Assembly: GCF_014145635.1 (NCBI RefSeq)
Contig: NZ_JACHTC010000005.1
Coordinates: 186,001 to 250,000 of the forward strand
Reading direction: 5' to 3'
DNA: 64,000 bases
Source: Myroides sp. WP-1
GTDB lineage: Bacteria > Bacteroidota > Bacteroidia > Flavobacteriales > Flavobacteriaceae
The notes below the pieces were generated by a model. It did not search any database. It was not told the DNA's origin and saw only the letters and a list, made by a program, of their open reading frames with translations. Shown here in pieces: positions 44,061-53,976 of this stretch. The first letter of the stretch is position 1; every line of letters begins with the position of its first letter. Made by a program: the position numbers and the translations under genes.

Positions 44061-46259
44061 TTACACCACAAGTAAAGCCATTTCTCGCAATTGCTGTACT
44101 GGCTTTGAGTACCAAAACAATTCAAAGTCAGTAGGGCAAGTCGCTTCAAAACTCGTTTTCATCTCTTGATACGTTTTAGTTTGCGTTGTACTTCCTTTTA
44201 ACTCTTCAATAAAAGTGGTAAACCAATCTCCTTCTTCTCGATCCAAGCTTATTGTAATGGTATCATTCTTGGTATAAAAAATCAAGTTAACCATTTTAAA
44301 AACATTTCCTTTTTTCTTTTTCTCAAAATATTCTTTGTATGGGTATGTACCCAACCAGATAATCTTTTGATTGCCCCTATACGTTGGCAACAATTCACTT
44401 TCTAAACAAGACGCTATATAATCTGGGCGAATAGAGGTACGCGGAACTTTAAAATCGAACCATTCATTCAGTGGCCAATCCAAACACATTCCATGCATGA
44501 AATTGAACAAAGATTTTTTTAATCCGAAAGAAAATTTATCGTGAATAGCGCCATTCATTTCAACATGTGGTACATCGTTATTAGCAAAAGCACTTGTTTC
44601 TTGTTTCTGTGCAATAACTTTATACTCCTCTGGATTCATTCCCACAGGAGAGTGGGCTGTCATAGCAAATTGATGCCAAAAACCAGATTGCATAATACCC
44701 GCTTCAAACAACTGACGAACCATCTCTAAGCTATCAATCGTTTCTTGAGCAGTTTGTGTCGGAAAACCATACATCAAATACGCATGCACTAAGATACCTG
44801 CTTCTGTAAAATTTCGATTAACACGGGCAACTTGTTCTACGGTAACCCCCTTTTCAATCAGTTTGAGTAAACGATCAGAGGCTACTTCTAATCCTCCCGA
44901 TACAGCAATACATCCAGATGCTTTTAACAACAAGCACAAATCACGAGTAAAACTTTTCTCAAAGCGAATATTCGTCCACCAAGACACCGTAAGTTTTCGT
45001 CGGATAATTTCAAGTGCCACCTCACGCATTAATGCTGGTGGGGCCGCTTCATCAACAAAATGGAATCCTGTTTCACCTGTTTGCTCCACTAAAGTTTCCA
45101 TTCGATCAACAATTAATTTAGCCGCAACAGGCTCATATACCTTAATATAATCTAAGCTGATATCACAAAAAGTACATTTTCCCCAATAACAACCGTGTGC
45201 CATGGTTAATTTATTCCAACGTCCATCACTCCACATGCGATGCATCGGATTGACTACCTCTATTACAGAAATATAATCATTGAGTTTAAGATCTGTATAA
45301 TCTGGTGTTCCTACCTCCGCTTGCTTATAATCGCGCTTTAATGGATTATTGATATAAACTACTTCACCATTTGCACACACAAACGTTCGCTTTAGCTCTG
45401 CTTGGCTGATTTTTCCTTCCACATGGAGAATTAAATTTTCTAGAGGTGCTTCTCCGTCATCTAACGTAATAAAATCGAAAAATTCAAAAACTCTCGCATC
45501 ACTTAAAGAACGTAATTCAGTGTTGGGATATCCACCTCCCATAGTAATCTTTATCTCTGGATGGTTTTTCCTAATCCATTGCGCACAGCGAAAAGCACTG
45601 TATAAATTTCCTGGAAACGGTACGGAAAACCCTACAATCTTAGGATTTGAATGCGCTATAATCGGAGCTAAAAGTTCGATAGTTAATTCATCTATAAACG
45701 TCAAAGGTTGGTGCAATGATTCATACAATTCATCAAACGTATGAGCCGATCGCCCCAATCGCTCTGCATAACGACTAAATCCAAAATGAGGATCAATTGT
45801 ATCGACAATTAAATCGGCAATATCCTCTAAGTACAGCGTTGCTAAATGCTTGGCTTGATCTTGGATTCCCATAGAACCAAAAGCCCATTCTAACTCTTCC
45901 AGCTGATCAAATCGAGATGCCCTTGGCAAAAAATCTTCTTTGATAATGGTATGAGCAAAAGTGGGATTCTTCCCTTGCAAAAACTTAATTACAGCATCAA
46001 TAGTTGCGATATACTCCGTTTCTAAAGCCAACATTCGATGAGTATTGCCATTCACTTCTTCTACAACCGCATGAATATGGTCAAACAAGCGCGTTAGTCC
46101 CTTTTTGCTAAACAAGCGTATAATAACTTCAATCCCCAAATCACTGTGGTAACTGGAGATATTTAGCGTATTCAAAAAACCCTTGATGTAAGCAGTTGCA
46201 GGATAAGGTGTATTCAACTGGGTAAAGGGCGGAGTAATTAAAGTAATTGTCGTTTGCAC
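44061..46259 (-). CDS. B12-binding-domain radical SAM protein
   Basis: A 732-residue protein. The N-terminal part (to about residue 280) has a cobalamin-binding-like Rossmann domain (KIVGFSVPFPGNLYSAFRCAQWI, then ITMGGGYPNTELRSL). A radical SAM barrel follows with HGCYWGKCTFCD. The cysteine spacing is CX4CX2C, one residue longer than the canonical CX3CX2C. VSGGLEVASDRLLKLIEKG follows as expected of the barrel. It should cleave SAM reductively and modify an unknown substrate. No partner peptide or biosynthetic gene is adjacent. Confidence 0.88.
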   Translation of the reverse strand: MQTTITLITPPFTQLNTPYPATAYIKGFLNTLNISSYHSDLGIEVIIRLFSKKGLTRLFDHIHAVVEEVNGNTHRMLALETEYIATIDAVIKFLQGKNPTFAHTIIKEDFLPRASRFDQLEELEWAFGSMGIQDQAKHLATLYLEDIADLIVDTIDPHFGFSRYAERLGRSAHTFDELYESLHQPLTFIDELTIELLAPIIAHSNPKIVGFSVPFPGNLYSAFRCAQWIRKNHPEIKITMGGGYPNTELRSLSDARVFEFFDFITLDDGEAPLENLILHVEGKISQAELKRTFVCANGEVVYINNPLKRDYKQAEVGTPDYTDLKLNDYISVIEVVNPMHRMWSDGRWNKLTMAHGCYWGKCTFCDISLDYIKVYEPVAAKLIVDRMETLVEQTGETGFHFVDEAAPPALMREVALEIIRRKLTVSWWTNIRFEKSFTRDLCLLLKASGCIAVSGGLEVASDRLLKLIEKGVTVEQVARVNRNFTEAGILVHAYLMYGFPTQTAQETIDSLEMVRQLFEAGIMQSGFWHQFAMTAHSPVGMNPEEYKVIAQKQETSAFANNDVPHVEMNGAIHDKFSFGLKKSLFNFMHGMCLDWPLNEWFDFKVPRTSIRPDYIASCLESELLPTYRGNQKIIWLGTYPYKEYFEKKKKGNVFKMVNLIFYTKNDTITISLDREEGDWFTTFIEELKGSTTQTKTYQEMKTSFEATCPTDFELFWYSKPVQQLREMALLVV

Positions 46260-46394
46260 GGTTCAAAATTTGATAAACAAAATTACCTACAATTTTTCAG
46301 TATAAATAATATTTTAAAAAAATCTAACTCAAACGCTAATTTTAAGTTAAAATTAAGTTATATTTACTATCATGTCACTTAAAATAAAATTCAT

Positions 46395-48305
46395 ATGAGA
46401 AAATTTTATCTACTAATATTATTAATTTGCTCTAATTTAATATATTCTCAAAGAATAAATCCTGAAGATATAACAAACTTATGTTCAAATGAAAATATGC
46501 CCGGAGAAACTCCTTCAAACTCTAATTATACAGACTTAAGAACCTCTTGTGGCCCTTTTAATCCTTTGTCTAGTTCGCTTGTTTTATATTATGTCGAAAT
46601 AGAATCAGGTTCCACTTTTACCTTTAGAATTAGTCCTAATGCAGCTGTTGATTACGACTTTGCTTCTTGGAAAAACCCTAATCTTGACAACTTAGGCCCT
46701 GCCGATCGAGGATCTCAAAACGATGGTGTCAATGCGGGTCAGTACGACATTGGTTTATCCATGACAGAAACAATGTTATGTGAAATTCCTGGGGCAACTA
46801 TAGCTGCTGGAACAACAGCTACAGTACCAGGCTTTGTAAGATATTACGATGTACAACCTGGTGATGGAATTTTAATTGCCGTCAATCGTTGGTCTGATAC
46901 AGATGCAGGGTTTACGATCTCTTTTGATGGAGATGCAAATGCAATACTTAACTGTGACTTTACAGAAAAAACATATGAACAATGTGACATAAACTACGAT
47001 GGTAAAGAAATTTTCGATTTAAACAAAATTAAAAGAGATATTAATAATACTGATCAATCGTTTATCATAGACTTCTTTCAAACTGAGGCCGAAGCAAAGA
47101 ATCCAAATGCCACTGCTACACTACCCTCTCCTTATACGGTAAATATAGAAGAAAGTCCCAAGAAAATTTACGCTCGCTTTAAAAGATCAAACGGCAACTA
47201 TCTTAAATCCCTTTTAATTAACCTAGTCATAAATGAAACTCCTAAAAAACCTATAGAGCCGTTAAAATATGAATTGTGCTATGAAGAAATTAAAAACAAC
47301 AAAAAGGCTGCTACTTTCGACTTAACCAAATTTGAAGATGAATTAAATAAAAATAATATTGGTACAATTGAGTTTTCTTATCTTGAACCTGATACGGACA
47401 CCCTTAAATTAATCAGTACCCCTCAAGCCTATAACTCTATATCTCAAACGATTACTATACGAATGACTATTAACGAAAAATGTCCTGTAGACATTCCGTT
47501 ACAACTAATTGTCAATGAAATTGATTTAAAGACTACCTCCTTTACGTACTCAGAATTTTGTGCTACAGAAACAGAAACAGGACTACGCTATGACTTAACA
47601 CAAACCATTCAATCATTAATAGGTAATAAAGATCTAACCAAATACAACGTCGAGTTTTTTAGATCAACTCTAGATGCAGTAAATGGAACAAATTCCATAG
47701 ACGATCCTGCCAACTATCTCGTAGCTTACCACGAAGAACAATATCTCTCAGTTAAAATAACAGATCAAAATACTTGTTCACTTTTATCTGAAATCCGTTT
47801 GCATGCCATTCCGCGATTTAAAATAGACGATCAGCTCAACACTGAATGTGAACCTTATAAACTACCAGAATTACCTGAGGGTTATACCTATTATTTAGAA
47901 GCGAATGGTCAAGGAAAAACACTCGAAGCAAATACACCTGAAAGTACTTTCTATGGCCCAAAAACGATTTACATCCACGCGATGAAACCATATGATGCAC
48001 CAGAGCTAAACAACTGTTCTTTTGAGGACAGTTTTACTATCACAACAGAAGGTTGTTTTATTCCGAAGGGAATTTCACCTAACGGAGATCAAATCAATGA
48101 CGCATGGGATTTAACACCATATGGTGTAATTAACTTGAAGATTTACAACCGATATGGCATTGAAGTATACAAAAAAACAGGTGGCTATACCAATGAATGG
48201 CAAGGTCAATCCAATGGTAGTAAAAAATTACCAAGTGGAACGTATTGGTATTACTTTGAAGGGCTTACCGGAGTTTATACAGGTTGGATCGAATTAATAT
48301 ATTAA
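46395..48305 (+). CDS. Type IX secretion cargo with type B sorting domain
   Basis: A 636-residue protein with a signal peptide (cleaved near IYSQ-R). An N-terminal beta domain follows (CGPFNPLSSSLVLYYVEIESGSTFTFRISP). Several roughly 100-residue repeats rich in cysteine and D/N come next. The C-terminal domain of the gliding-associated type B class is FIPKGISPNGDQINDAWDL, then LKIYNRYGIEVYKK and LPSGTYWYYFEG. This C-terminal signal directs export through the PorU/PorV pathway encoded downstream. The passenger role, probably adhesive or structural, is unknown. Confidence 0.9.
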   Translation: MRKFYLLILLICSNLIYSQRINPEDITNLCSNENMPGETPSNSNYTDLRTSCGPFNPLSSSLVLYYVEIESGSTFTFRISPNAAVDYDFASWKNPNLDNLGPADRGSQNDGVNAGQYDIGLSMTETMLCEIPGATIAAGTTATVPGFVRYYDVQPGDGILIAVNRWSDTDAGFTISFDGDANAILNCDFTEKTYEQCDINYDGKEIFDLNKIKRDINNTDQSFIIDFFQTEAEAKNPNATATLPSPYTVNIEESPKKIYARFKRSNGNYLKSLLINLVINETPKKPIEPLKYELCYEEIKNNKKAATFDLTKFEDELNKNNIGTIEFSYLEPDTDTLKLISTPQAYNSISQTITIRMTINEKCPVDIPLQLIVNEIDLKTTSFTYSEFCATETETGLRYDLTQTIQSLIGNKDLTKYNVEFFRSTLDAVNGTNSIDDPANYLVAYHEEQYLSVKITDQNTCSLLSEIRLHAIPRFKIDDQLNTECEPYKLPELPEGYTYYLEANGQGKTLEANTPESTFYGPKTIYIHAMKPYDAPELNNCSFEDSFTITTEGCFIPKGISPNGDQINDAWDLTPYGVINLKIYNRYGIEVYKKTGGYTNEWQGQSNGSKKLPSGTYWYYFEGLTGVYTGWIELIY

Positions 48306-48338
48306 TATTTGAAATAAAACCGTATTTTTACTATACTT

Positions 48339-48374
48339 AAAAAGTTTTACTATCATCTTAGTAAAACTTTTTTT
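48339..48374 (+). terminator. Terminator of the T9SS cargo gene
   Basis: AAAAAGTTTTACTA (48339-48352) and TAGTAAAACTTTTT (48359-48372) pair perfectly around a 6-nt loop and run into more T residues. Confidence 0.85.
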
Positions 48375-48407
48375 TTAAAACAAACTTTATAATTGACCTA
48401 GTGTCTT

Positions 48408-49997
48408 ATGACTATACCTACTATTACATTTCAAAATTCCGGTTATTTCTCTAAATTAATGGTTGATTACCTCAACCAAAAGGAAGATTTAAAACCGCTA
48501 TATAATCTTTTTCCTACTTTGGAAAATTTCAAACCTCAGTTACAAGCCAAAAAACAACATTTTTCCAAAGAAAAGCGTCGCATCTTACACGATGCCTTGG
48601 TAGACCAGTATAAGATCATTCAACCTTCGGCTGCAACACAACAAAATATTGCGTTACTGCAAGACGATCATACCTTTACAATTACAACAGGACATCAACT
48701 CAATTTATTTACAGGTCCGCTGTATTTTCTTTATAAAATTGTTTCGACTATCAATCTAACTGTTACGTTAAAACAACACTATCCCGAATACAATTTTGTA
48801 CCGGTATATTGGATGGCTACGGAGGATCATGATTTTGAAGAAATCAATCACTTCTACTTTCAGGATAAGAAAATCTGTTGGGACAAAGAAAGTACAGGCC
48901 CTGTTGGTCGATTGAGTACTGCAGGGTTAGAGCAAGTTTTTGACGTATTCAAAGGGCAACTCAATGCGGGAATAAACGCCAAGAAACTCAAAGAACTCTT
49001 TGAAACGAGTTATTTGAAACACGATAATTTAGCCGATGCAACGAGATATTTAGCAAATGCTTTGTTTGAATCACATGGCTTAGTCATTGTGGATGGAGAT
49101 CACCCGCAATTGAAGAAAGTATTTGCGCCATCGATGCAACAAGAATTACTAGAGCAAAATGCCATTCAAGAAGTAGAAAAATCCTACAATATTTTACAGC
49201 GCTATTTTATTCAAGTAACGCCAAGAGATATCAACTTATTCTACATCCAAGATAAACTGCGCGAGCGAATTATTTGGGAAGATAATTGTTATAGAATAAA
49301 CAATACCTCTATTTCCTTTACACGAGAAGAAATCCTGTCTGAACTAGAAAATCATCCTGAAAATTTTAGTCCAAATGTGATCCTACGTCCGTTGTATCAG
49401 GAGACGATTTTACCTAATCTATGCTATATTGGTGGAGGGGGAGAACTAGCCTATTGGCTGCAGTTAAAATCCGTTTTCGATTTACATCAAGTAGATTTTC
49501 CCATGTTATTATTGCGAAATTCCGTTCTACTTGCCACTGAAAAACAAGTAAAAAAAATGGATAAACTGCAACTTTCTTGGCAAGATATGTTTACTTCTGC
49601 TGAGGAATTACTTCACCGCAAATCCATCGAATTTTCGGATGTTTCCTTTGACTTTAAGACACAACGACAAGTATTACAAGAACAGTTTGATGCATTAAGA
49701 AATATTGCCAAACAAACCGATGCTTCCTTTATTGGAGCTGTTAATGCGCAAGAAAAAAAGCAAATCAAAGGACTTGATCATTTAGAGAAGCGCTTACTAA
49801 AGGCAGAAAAGAAAAAAAACAAAGCCATGTTAGACCGTATTATGGCTATTCAACTAGAGCTCTTTCCTAAAAATAGTTTACAAGAGCGCTATTTCAATTT
49901 TGCTCAATTTTATCAAGAAGCAGGAGATGAATTATTACACAAACTGTTTAATCAGTTACAACCTTTAGAACAAGATTTCGATATTATCGAATTATAA
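48408..49997 (+). CDS. bshC: Bacillithiol biosynthesis cysteine-adding enzyme BshC
   Basis: A 529-residue protein with the BshC signatures TITTGHQLNLFTGPLYFLYKI, FVPVYWMATEDHDFEEINHFYF and LCYIGGGGELAYWLQLK, plus a C-terminal coiled coil (LEKRLLKAEKKKNKAM). BshC adds cysteine to glucosaminyl-malate in the last step of bacillithiol synthesis. Flavobacteria carry this pathway, usually with bshA and bshB elsewhere, as here. The length is normal. Confidence 0.95.
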   Translation: MTIPTITFQNSGYFSKLMVDYLNQKEDLKPLYNLFPTLENFKPQLQAKKQHFSKEKRRILHDALVDQYKIIQPSAATQQNIALLQDDHTFTITTGHQLNLFTGPLYFLYKIVSTINLTVTLKQHYPEYNFVPVYWMATEDHDFEEINHFYFQDKKICWDKESTGPVGRLSTAGLEQVFDVFKGQLNAGINAKKLKELFETSYLKHDNLADATRYLANALFESHGLVIVDGDHPQLKKVFAPSMQQELLEQNAIQEVEKSYNILQRYFIQVTPRDINLFYIQDKLRERIIWEDNCYRINNTSISFTREEILSELENHPENFSPNVILRPLYQETILPNLCYIGGGGELAYWLQLKSVFDLHQVDFPMLLLRNSVLLATEKQVKKMDKLQLSWQDMFTSAEELLHRKSIEFSDVSFDFKTQRQVLQEQFDALRNIAKQTDASFIGAVNAQEKKQIKGLDHLEKRLLKAEKKKNKAMLDRIMAIQLELFPKNSLQERYFNFAQFYQEAGDELLHKLFNQLQPLEQDFDIIEL

Positions 49998-50000
49998 CAT

Positions 50001-50032
50001 AAAAGGAGCGAATTTACTTCGCTCCTTTTTTA
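50001..50032. terminator. Bidirectional terminator between bshC and the GNAT gene
   Basis: AAAAGGAGCGAA (50001-50012) and TTCGCTCCTTTT (50018-50029) pair perfectly around TTTAC. The stem serves both convergent genes. Confidence 0.9.
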
Positions 50033-50449
50033 CTGTTTTTTAGTGTATCCCATTCCTCTTGAAGCGGGCCAAACTTCTTTAAATCCGTATTGCTCATACA
50101 AGCGATAAGCCTCTCCGTCAGCAATTAGATTGATATAGCATGACGTTGGAATATTCGCTTGAATAAAATCATCCAATTTACTCATGATCAGCTTACCCAA
50201 TCCTCGCTTTTGGTGCTCAGGTAAGACACAAATATCTACTATTTGGCAATGGCAAGCTCCATCCCCTACTAATCGTCCCATTCCCACTACTTCCTTGTTC
50301 TTTTCAGTATCAACAATAGCCACACAACAAAGAGAATTACGCAACCCGATCGCTGCAGCTTCGACTGCTTTAGAAGATAACCCTGATTCTACACGTAGCC
50401 TACAATAGGTTTGTACATCAATCATCTGATATAAGGCTTGATATCTCAT
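50030..50449 (-). CDS. GNAT-family N-acetyltransferase
   Basis: A 139-residue protein. It has VVGMGRLVGDGACHCQIVDICVLPEHQKRGLGKLIMSKLDDFI, with the acetyl-CoA motif (Q/R)-x-x-G-x-G/A as QKRGLG, and then INLIADGEAYRLYEQYGF. This matches small GNAT enzymes that acetylate polyamines or protein amines. The substrate is not known. It stands alone, and its 3' end overlaps the terminator shared with bshC. Confidence 0.87.
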   Translation of the reverse strand: MRYQALYQMIDVQTYCRLRVESGLSSKAVEAAAIGLRNSLCCVAIVDTEKNKEVVGMGRLVGDGACHCQIVDICVLPEHQKRGLGKLIMSKLDDFIQANIPTSCYINLIADGEAYRLYEQYGFKEVWPASRGMGYTKKQ

Positions 50450-50560
50450 TTTTATTTGAATTTGTTATTAAAAATCCCTTTCTTGATTTTTTGTTTAAGT
50501 TTTCTCCTATTCGCATTTAAACGAAAAAGCACTGTACAAAAAAACGAAAAAATAACGGAC

Positions 50561-50592
50561 AAAAAAAGGCAGCCCTAAGACTGCCTTTTTTT
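50561..50592 (-). terminator. Terminator of the CNNM/CBS gene
   Basis: AAAAAAAGGCAG (50561-50572) pairs with CTGCCTTTTTTT (50581-50592) around an 8-nt loop, just after the leftward gene ending at 50615. Confidence 0.9.
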
Positions 50593-50614
50593 GTGTTGTA
50601 TATTCTTTTGTCGA

Positions 50615-52006
50615 TTAGCTTTGTGCTATATCTTCCAAATGCTCTTCTTTAAGTGTTAGTTTAACCTTTTCTACAGAGTTTCGATACATATTCATCACTT
50701 CTCCAGTATAGTGGTCTAATTCGATTAAATCGCCTTCTTTTAATTCTTCATCAGGACAAACTTCACTGATCAGTCCTGCAAGTGTATCATAATGTTCACT
50801 TTCTTCGAATTTAAAAGGCAACCATCTATTGATATCAGAGATATTTGAGTGAGCATCTACCATGTAAACTCCATCTCCAATCGGAACAACAATTGGTTCT
50901 TCGTTGTCGTATTCATCCTGAATCTCACCTACTAATTCTTCTAAGATATCTTCCATGGTAATGATTCCCGTGAACTCTCCTACTTCGTTCGTTGCAATTG
51001 CCATCTGTAAGTGTTTCGCCTGAAACTGTTTCAGAACATTCTTAATCAAGGCATTTTCTGAGATATAAATCGGTTCACGCATTAAAGAAGCTAAAGAAAC
51101 ATCTTCTTTTTCTTTGATCATCGCTTTCATCAAATCTTTGGTATAAATTACCCCTTTGATATCGTCTAATGAATCATCGTAAACAGGAAATCGAGAATAT
51201 CCTTCCGTAATTGCATAATCAATTGCTTCTTTTACGCTTGTATTTATTTCTATTGCAGAAACGTTTTTACGCAGCGTTTGAATATTATTTACGCGTCTAT
51301 CGTCAAATTCGAAAACATTTTGAATCAACATGCGTTCTGTCTCTTCAATTGCTCCACCAGCTTGACTTTCGGTAATAATCATTTTTAATTCTTCTTCAGT
51401 ATGTATATCTGCACCGTGTATTGGAGTAATTCCAAACATACGCAAAATACCATTTGCTAATCCATTCATCAACCAAATAATTGGTTTGAAAACAAAATAA
51501 AACACGCGCAAAGGCAAAGCAATAGAGAATGTTGTTTTTGTAGGGAAATGGATGGCTATCGATTTAGGAGCTAATTCTCCAAATACAATATGCAAAATTG
51601 TAATGATGGCAAATGCCAAGGGGAATGATACACTTTTTGCGATAGAATACCATTCTGGACCTGTCATCCCAAACAATTCAAAAACTTTCATGATAACAGG
51701 AGTCAATGAACTTTCTCCAACCCAACCTAATCCTAGTGAAGCTAAAGTAATACCTAATTGTGTTGCCGCTAAATAAGCGTCTAAATTTGTTACAATATTT
51801 TTCGCAACACCGGCTACTTTAGAATTTAACTCCTGATGTACTTCTATCTGAGAAGTTCTAACTTTTACAATTGCGAATTCCGCCGCAACGAAAAATCCAT
51901 TTAGGAATACTAAGAATAACGTAAGCAATAACTTACCAATTGAAATTTCTTCGGGAACAATATTAACGCTAGCTAATATTGTGATGATCTGGGGGTATGT
52001 GTCCAT
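50615..52006 (-). CDS. CNNM/CBS-domain membrane protein (HlyC/CorC, TlyC family)
   Basis: A 463-residue protein. An N-terminal CNNM domain has four helices (about residues 22-190; FVAAEFAIVKVRTSQ, HIVFGELAPKSIAI). Two CBS domains follow (about 225-345; YSRFPVYDDSLDDIKGVIYTKDL) and then a CorC_HlyC domain (YMVDAHSNISDINRWLPFKF). Family members move or regulate magnesium and cobalt; the haemolysin name is historical. It resembles the gliding-associated GldE family in architecture, but nothing here proves that assignment. Confidence 0.88.
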   Translation of the reverse strand: MDTYPQIITILASVNIVPEEISIGKLLLTLFLVFLNGFFVAAEFAIVKVRTSQIEVHQELNSKVAGVAKNIVTNLDAYLAATQLGITLASLGLGWVGESSLTPVIMKVFELFGMTGPEWYSIAKSVSFPLAFAIITILHIVFGELAPKSIAIHFPTKTTFSIALPLRVFYFVFKPIIWLMNGLANGILRMFGITPIHGADIHTEEELKMIITESQAGGAIEETERMLIQNVFEFDDRRVNNIQTLRKNVSAIEINTSVKEAIDYAITEGYSRFPVYDDSLDDIKGVIYTKDLMKAMIKEKEDVSLASLMREPIYISENALIKNVLKQFQAKHLQMAIATNEVGEFTGIITMEDILEELVGEIQDEYDNEEPIVVPIGDGVYMVDAHSNISDINRWLPFKFEESEHYDTLAGLISEVCPDEELKEGDLIELDHYTGEVMNMYRNSVEKVKLTLKEEHLEDIAQS

Positions 52007-52226
52007 TTTATAAATTCAAAAGGTCCGTGTTCAACTTTTTTAAGGACCTATAAGCGAAGTTTTAGTTTCATCGCCATTTCATATCAAAATTAATAATTTA
52101 TTTGATATAATTTCAAGGTTAACACTCGTTTTTTTTTCTACAAGCAATTAACTATAAATCAACGAAGTAAATAAGCTCTTTTTTGTATTCATTTACTCAG
52201 TACTTGTGCTTCTAATCTCGCTTTTA

Positions 52227-52709
52227 TCACATTGATTTAGCATCAAAATGAAAGGGTAACATGTTAATTAAAGAGGGAGAATAACATACAACTCCTTCTG
52301 CTCCCATGAAAAACATCTCGATAGGTTGTGCTTGTTTAACTTCATATTCAAGGATACTTTGTCTGCAAGCTCCACAAGGTGGAATCGGGTGATTAGTCAA
52401 CTTTAGATCAGAGGCTGCAGAAATAGCAATTTTGAGAATTCGCTTTCCTGGGTGTAATGCACCTGCTTGAAAAATTGCAGTACGCTCTGCGCATAATCCA
52501 GAAGGAAACGCGGCATTTTCTTGATTAGAACCTAAAACAATTGTTCCATCTTCTAACAACAAGGCAGCTCCCACGCGAAATTGAGAATAAGGGGCATAGG
52601 CGTTTTTTCTTATTTCAACCGCTTGTGTCATCAACACTTGATCTTGTGCATCCAAAGCCGACATTGATTCGTATTCAATAAAGGTCGTTACAACTTCTAC
52701 TTTCTTCAT
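52227..52709 (-). CDS. cdd: Cytidine deaminase
   Basis: A 160-residue protein with the zinc-binding deaminase motifs: AAFPSGLCAERTAIF (Cys-Ala-Glu, with the catalytic Glu) and PPCGACRQSILEYE (two zinc cysteines). SQFRVGAALLLEDGTI is also typical. It converts cytidine and deoxycytidine to uridine forms in pyrimidine salvage. A leftward TATATTTG promoter box lies near 52775-52782. It follows porV and porU, the gene order seen in other Flavobacteriaceae. Confidence 0.95.
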   Translation of the reverse strand: MKKVEVVTTFIEYESMSALDAQDQVLMTQAVEIRKNAYAPYSQFRVGAALLLEDGTIVLGSNQENAAFPSGLCAERTAIFQAGALHPGKRILKIAISAASDLKLTNHPIPPCGACRQSILEYEVKQAQPIEMFFMGAEGVVCYSPSLINMLPFHFDAKSM

Positions 52710-52731
52710 AACTCAAACAATTAGAGATAAA

Positions 52732-52769
52732 AAATCCAAACTCGTTTTTAGATTCAACGGTTTGGATTT
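52732..52769 (-). terminator. Hairpin between porV and cdd
   Basis: AAATCCAAAC (52732-52741) and GTTTGGATTT (52760-52769) form a 10-bp stem with an 18-nt loop. Read leftward it is followed by a short T run, so it can end porV transcripts. It also lies in the cdd leader. Confidence 0.6.
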
Positions 52770-52794
52770 GTGTACAAATATAATACTTTTCTGT

Positions 52795-53937
52795 TTATCC
52801 TTTGTGATAAGTCTTTCTTCCTAAGTCAAGACTCAATGAAAAACGCAAGGTATTTTCTAGTGGATTATTAATTTTAGATGTAGAGAACAAGTAGGATAAA
52901 TCTACTGTAATAGCGCTGTATTTGAATCCAGCTCCCAAAGTAGCATACTGTCTAGCTCCTTTGTTTTTATTCTCATTGAAATAACCCGCACGGAAAGCGA
53001 ATACATTGTCATACCAGTACTCTGCTCCAAATGACCAAGCGATTTCTTTCATTTCTTCGCTCATTCCTCCAGGGGCATCACCGAAAGATTTAAATACACC
53101 TTTGAACCATCCGATGTCATTGTATTTACGCATCTCTTCTGGATCTGTAATATTCTTTGGCGGAGTTGGTACAAGTAATTTATTAAACTCAGTTGTAATG
53201 GTCAACGTATTGTAATCGTCTAAAATAAAATCAAAACCACCTCCTAATTTTAAATTCGCAGGTAAGAAGTCACCATTAGGTCTATCGCTATAGCTAATTT
53301 TTGGACCTAAATTTTGAAAGTTAAAACCGAATCTCCAACGGCCATCGAAATCAGTAAACGAAAGACGTTCAGACTGATAGAATCCCGAGATATCAACTGC
53401 AAATGTGCTTGCACTTCCGTTATCTCCATCTCCAGTATCGGGTAATTTTAAGTTTGAATTGATAAAACGCCCCGTAACTGCCATACCGAATCGCTCACTT
53501 AACTTCAAAGCATAAGAAGCATCAATAGCAAATTCACTAGGTTTGTACGTTGATCCAATACTATTAAAATCTTGTCTGTAGGTTACCTCTCCCATACCAA
53601 AATAACGAAAGCCAATACCAAAGGCACTTCTTTCATTATACTTATTGTAGTAGTTTAACTGAGCAAGTGACATATCACTTGATATCTTAGACATATACGG
53701 TGTATAACTTAAAGCTACACCTTGATCTTTCTTTGCAAAAGCGTATTTTGAAGCGTTATGTTGTTGTGAAAAAACATCTGTTGTGGTAGCTACTCCCATG
53801 TCTCCCATACCCGCTGATCTCGCATCAGCTGCAATTGTAAGAAAAGGAACTCCTGTTGTAATCGGATGCATATCGGTCTGCGCATACAAGGCAGATCCAC
53901 CAAGTATAGATAAAACTAATGCTGTAATATTTTTCAT
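52795..53937 (-). CDS. porV: Type IX secretion outer membrane protein PorV (LptO)
   Basis: A 380-residue protein with a signal peptide (cleaved near LYAQ-T). The PorV start follows, PFLTIAADARSAGMGDMGVATTTDVFSQQHNASKYAF, and then many amphipathic strands of an FadL-like barrel ending in an aromatic-rich C-terminus. PorV shuttles cargo from the translocon to the PorU sortase. It lies 39 nt downstream of porU, in the usual porU-porV order. Confidence 0.93.
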   Translation of the reverse strand: MKNITALVLSILGGSALYAQTDMHPITTGVPFLTIAADARSAGMGDMGVATTTDVFSQQHNASKYAFAKKDQGVALSYTPYMSKISSDMSLAQLNYYNKYNERSAFGIGFRYFGMGEVTYRQDFNSIGSTYKPSEFAIDASYALKLSERFGMAVTGRFINSNLKLPDTGDGDNGSASTFAVDISGFYQSERLSFTDFDGRWRFGFNFQNLGPKISYSDRPNGDFLPANLKLGGGFDFILDDYNTLTITTEFNKLLVPTPPKNITDPEEMRKYNDIGWFKGVFKSFGDAPGGMSEEMKEIAWSFGAEYWYDNVFAFRAGYFNENKNKGARQYATLGAGFKYSAITVDLSYLFSTSKINNPLENTLRFSLSLDLGRKTYHKG

Positions 53938-53976
53938 CCAGTTGTGTTTATAAAATTATACAAATATAATTGTTTC

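Noticed and set aside
50615-52006. Naming the CNNM/CBS protein GldE
   Set aside because: The architecture fits, but so do many TlyC/CorC relatives, and the usual gldE neighbours (ssb, gldD) are absent.
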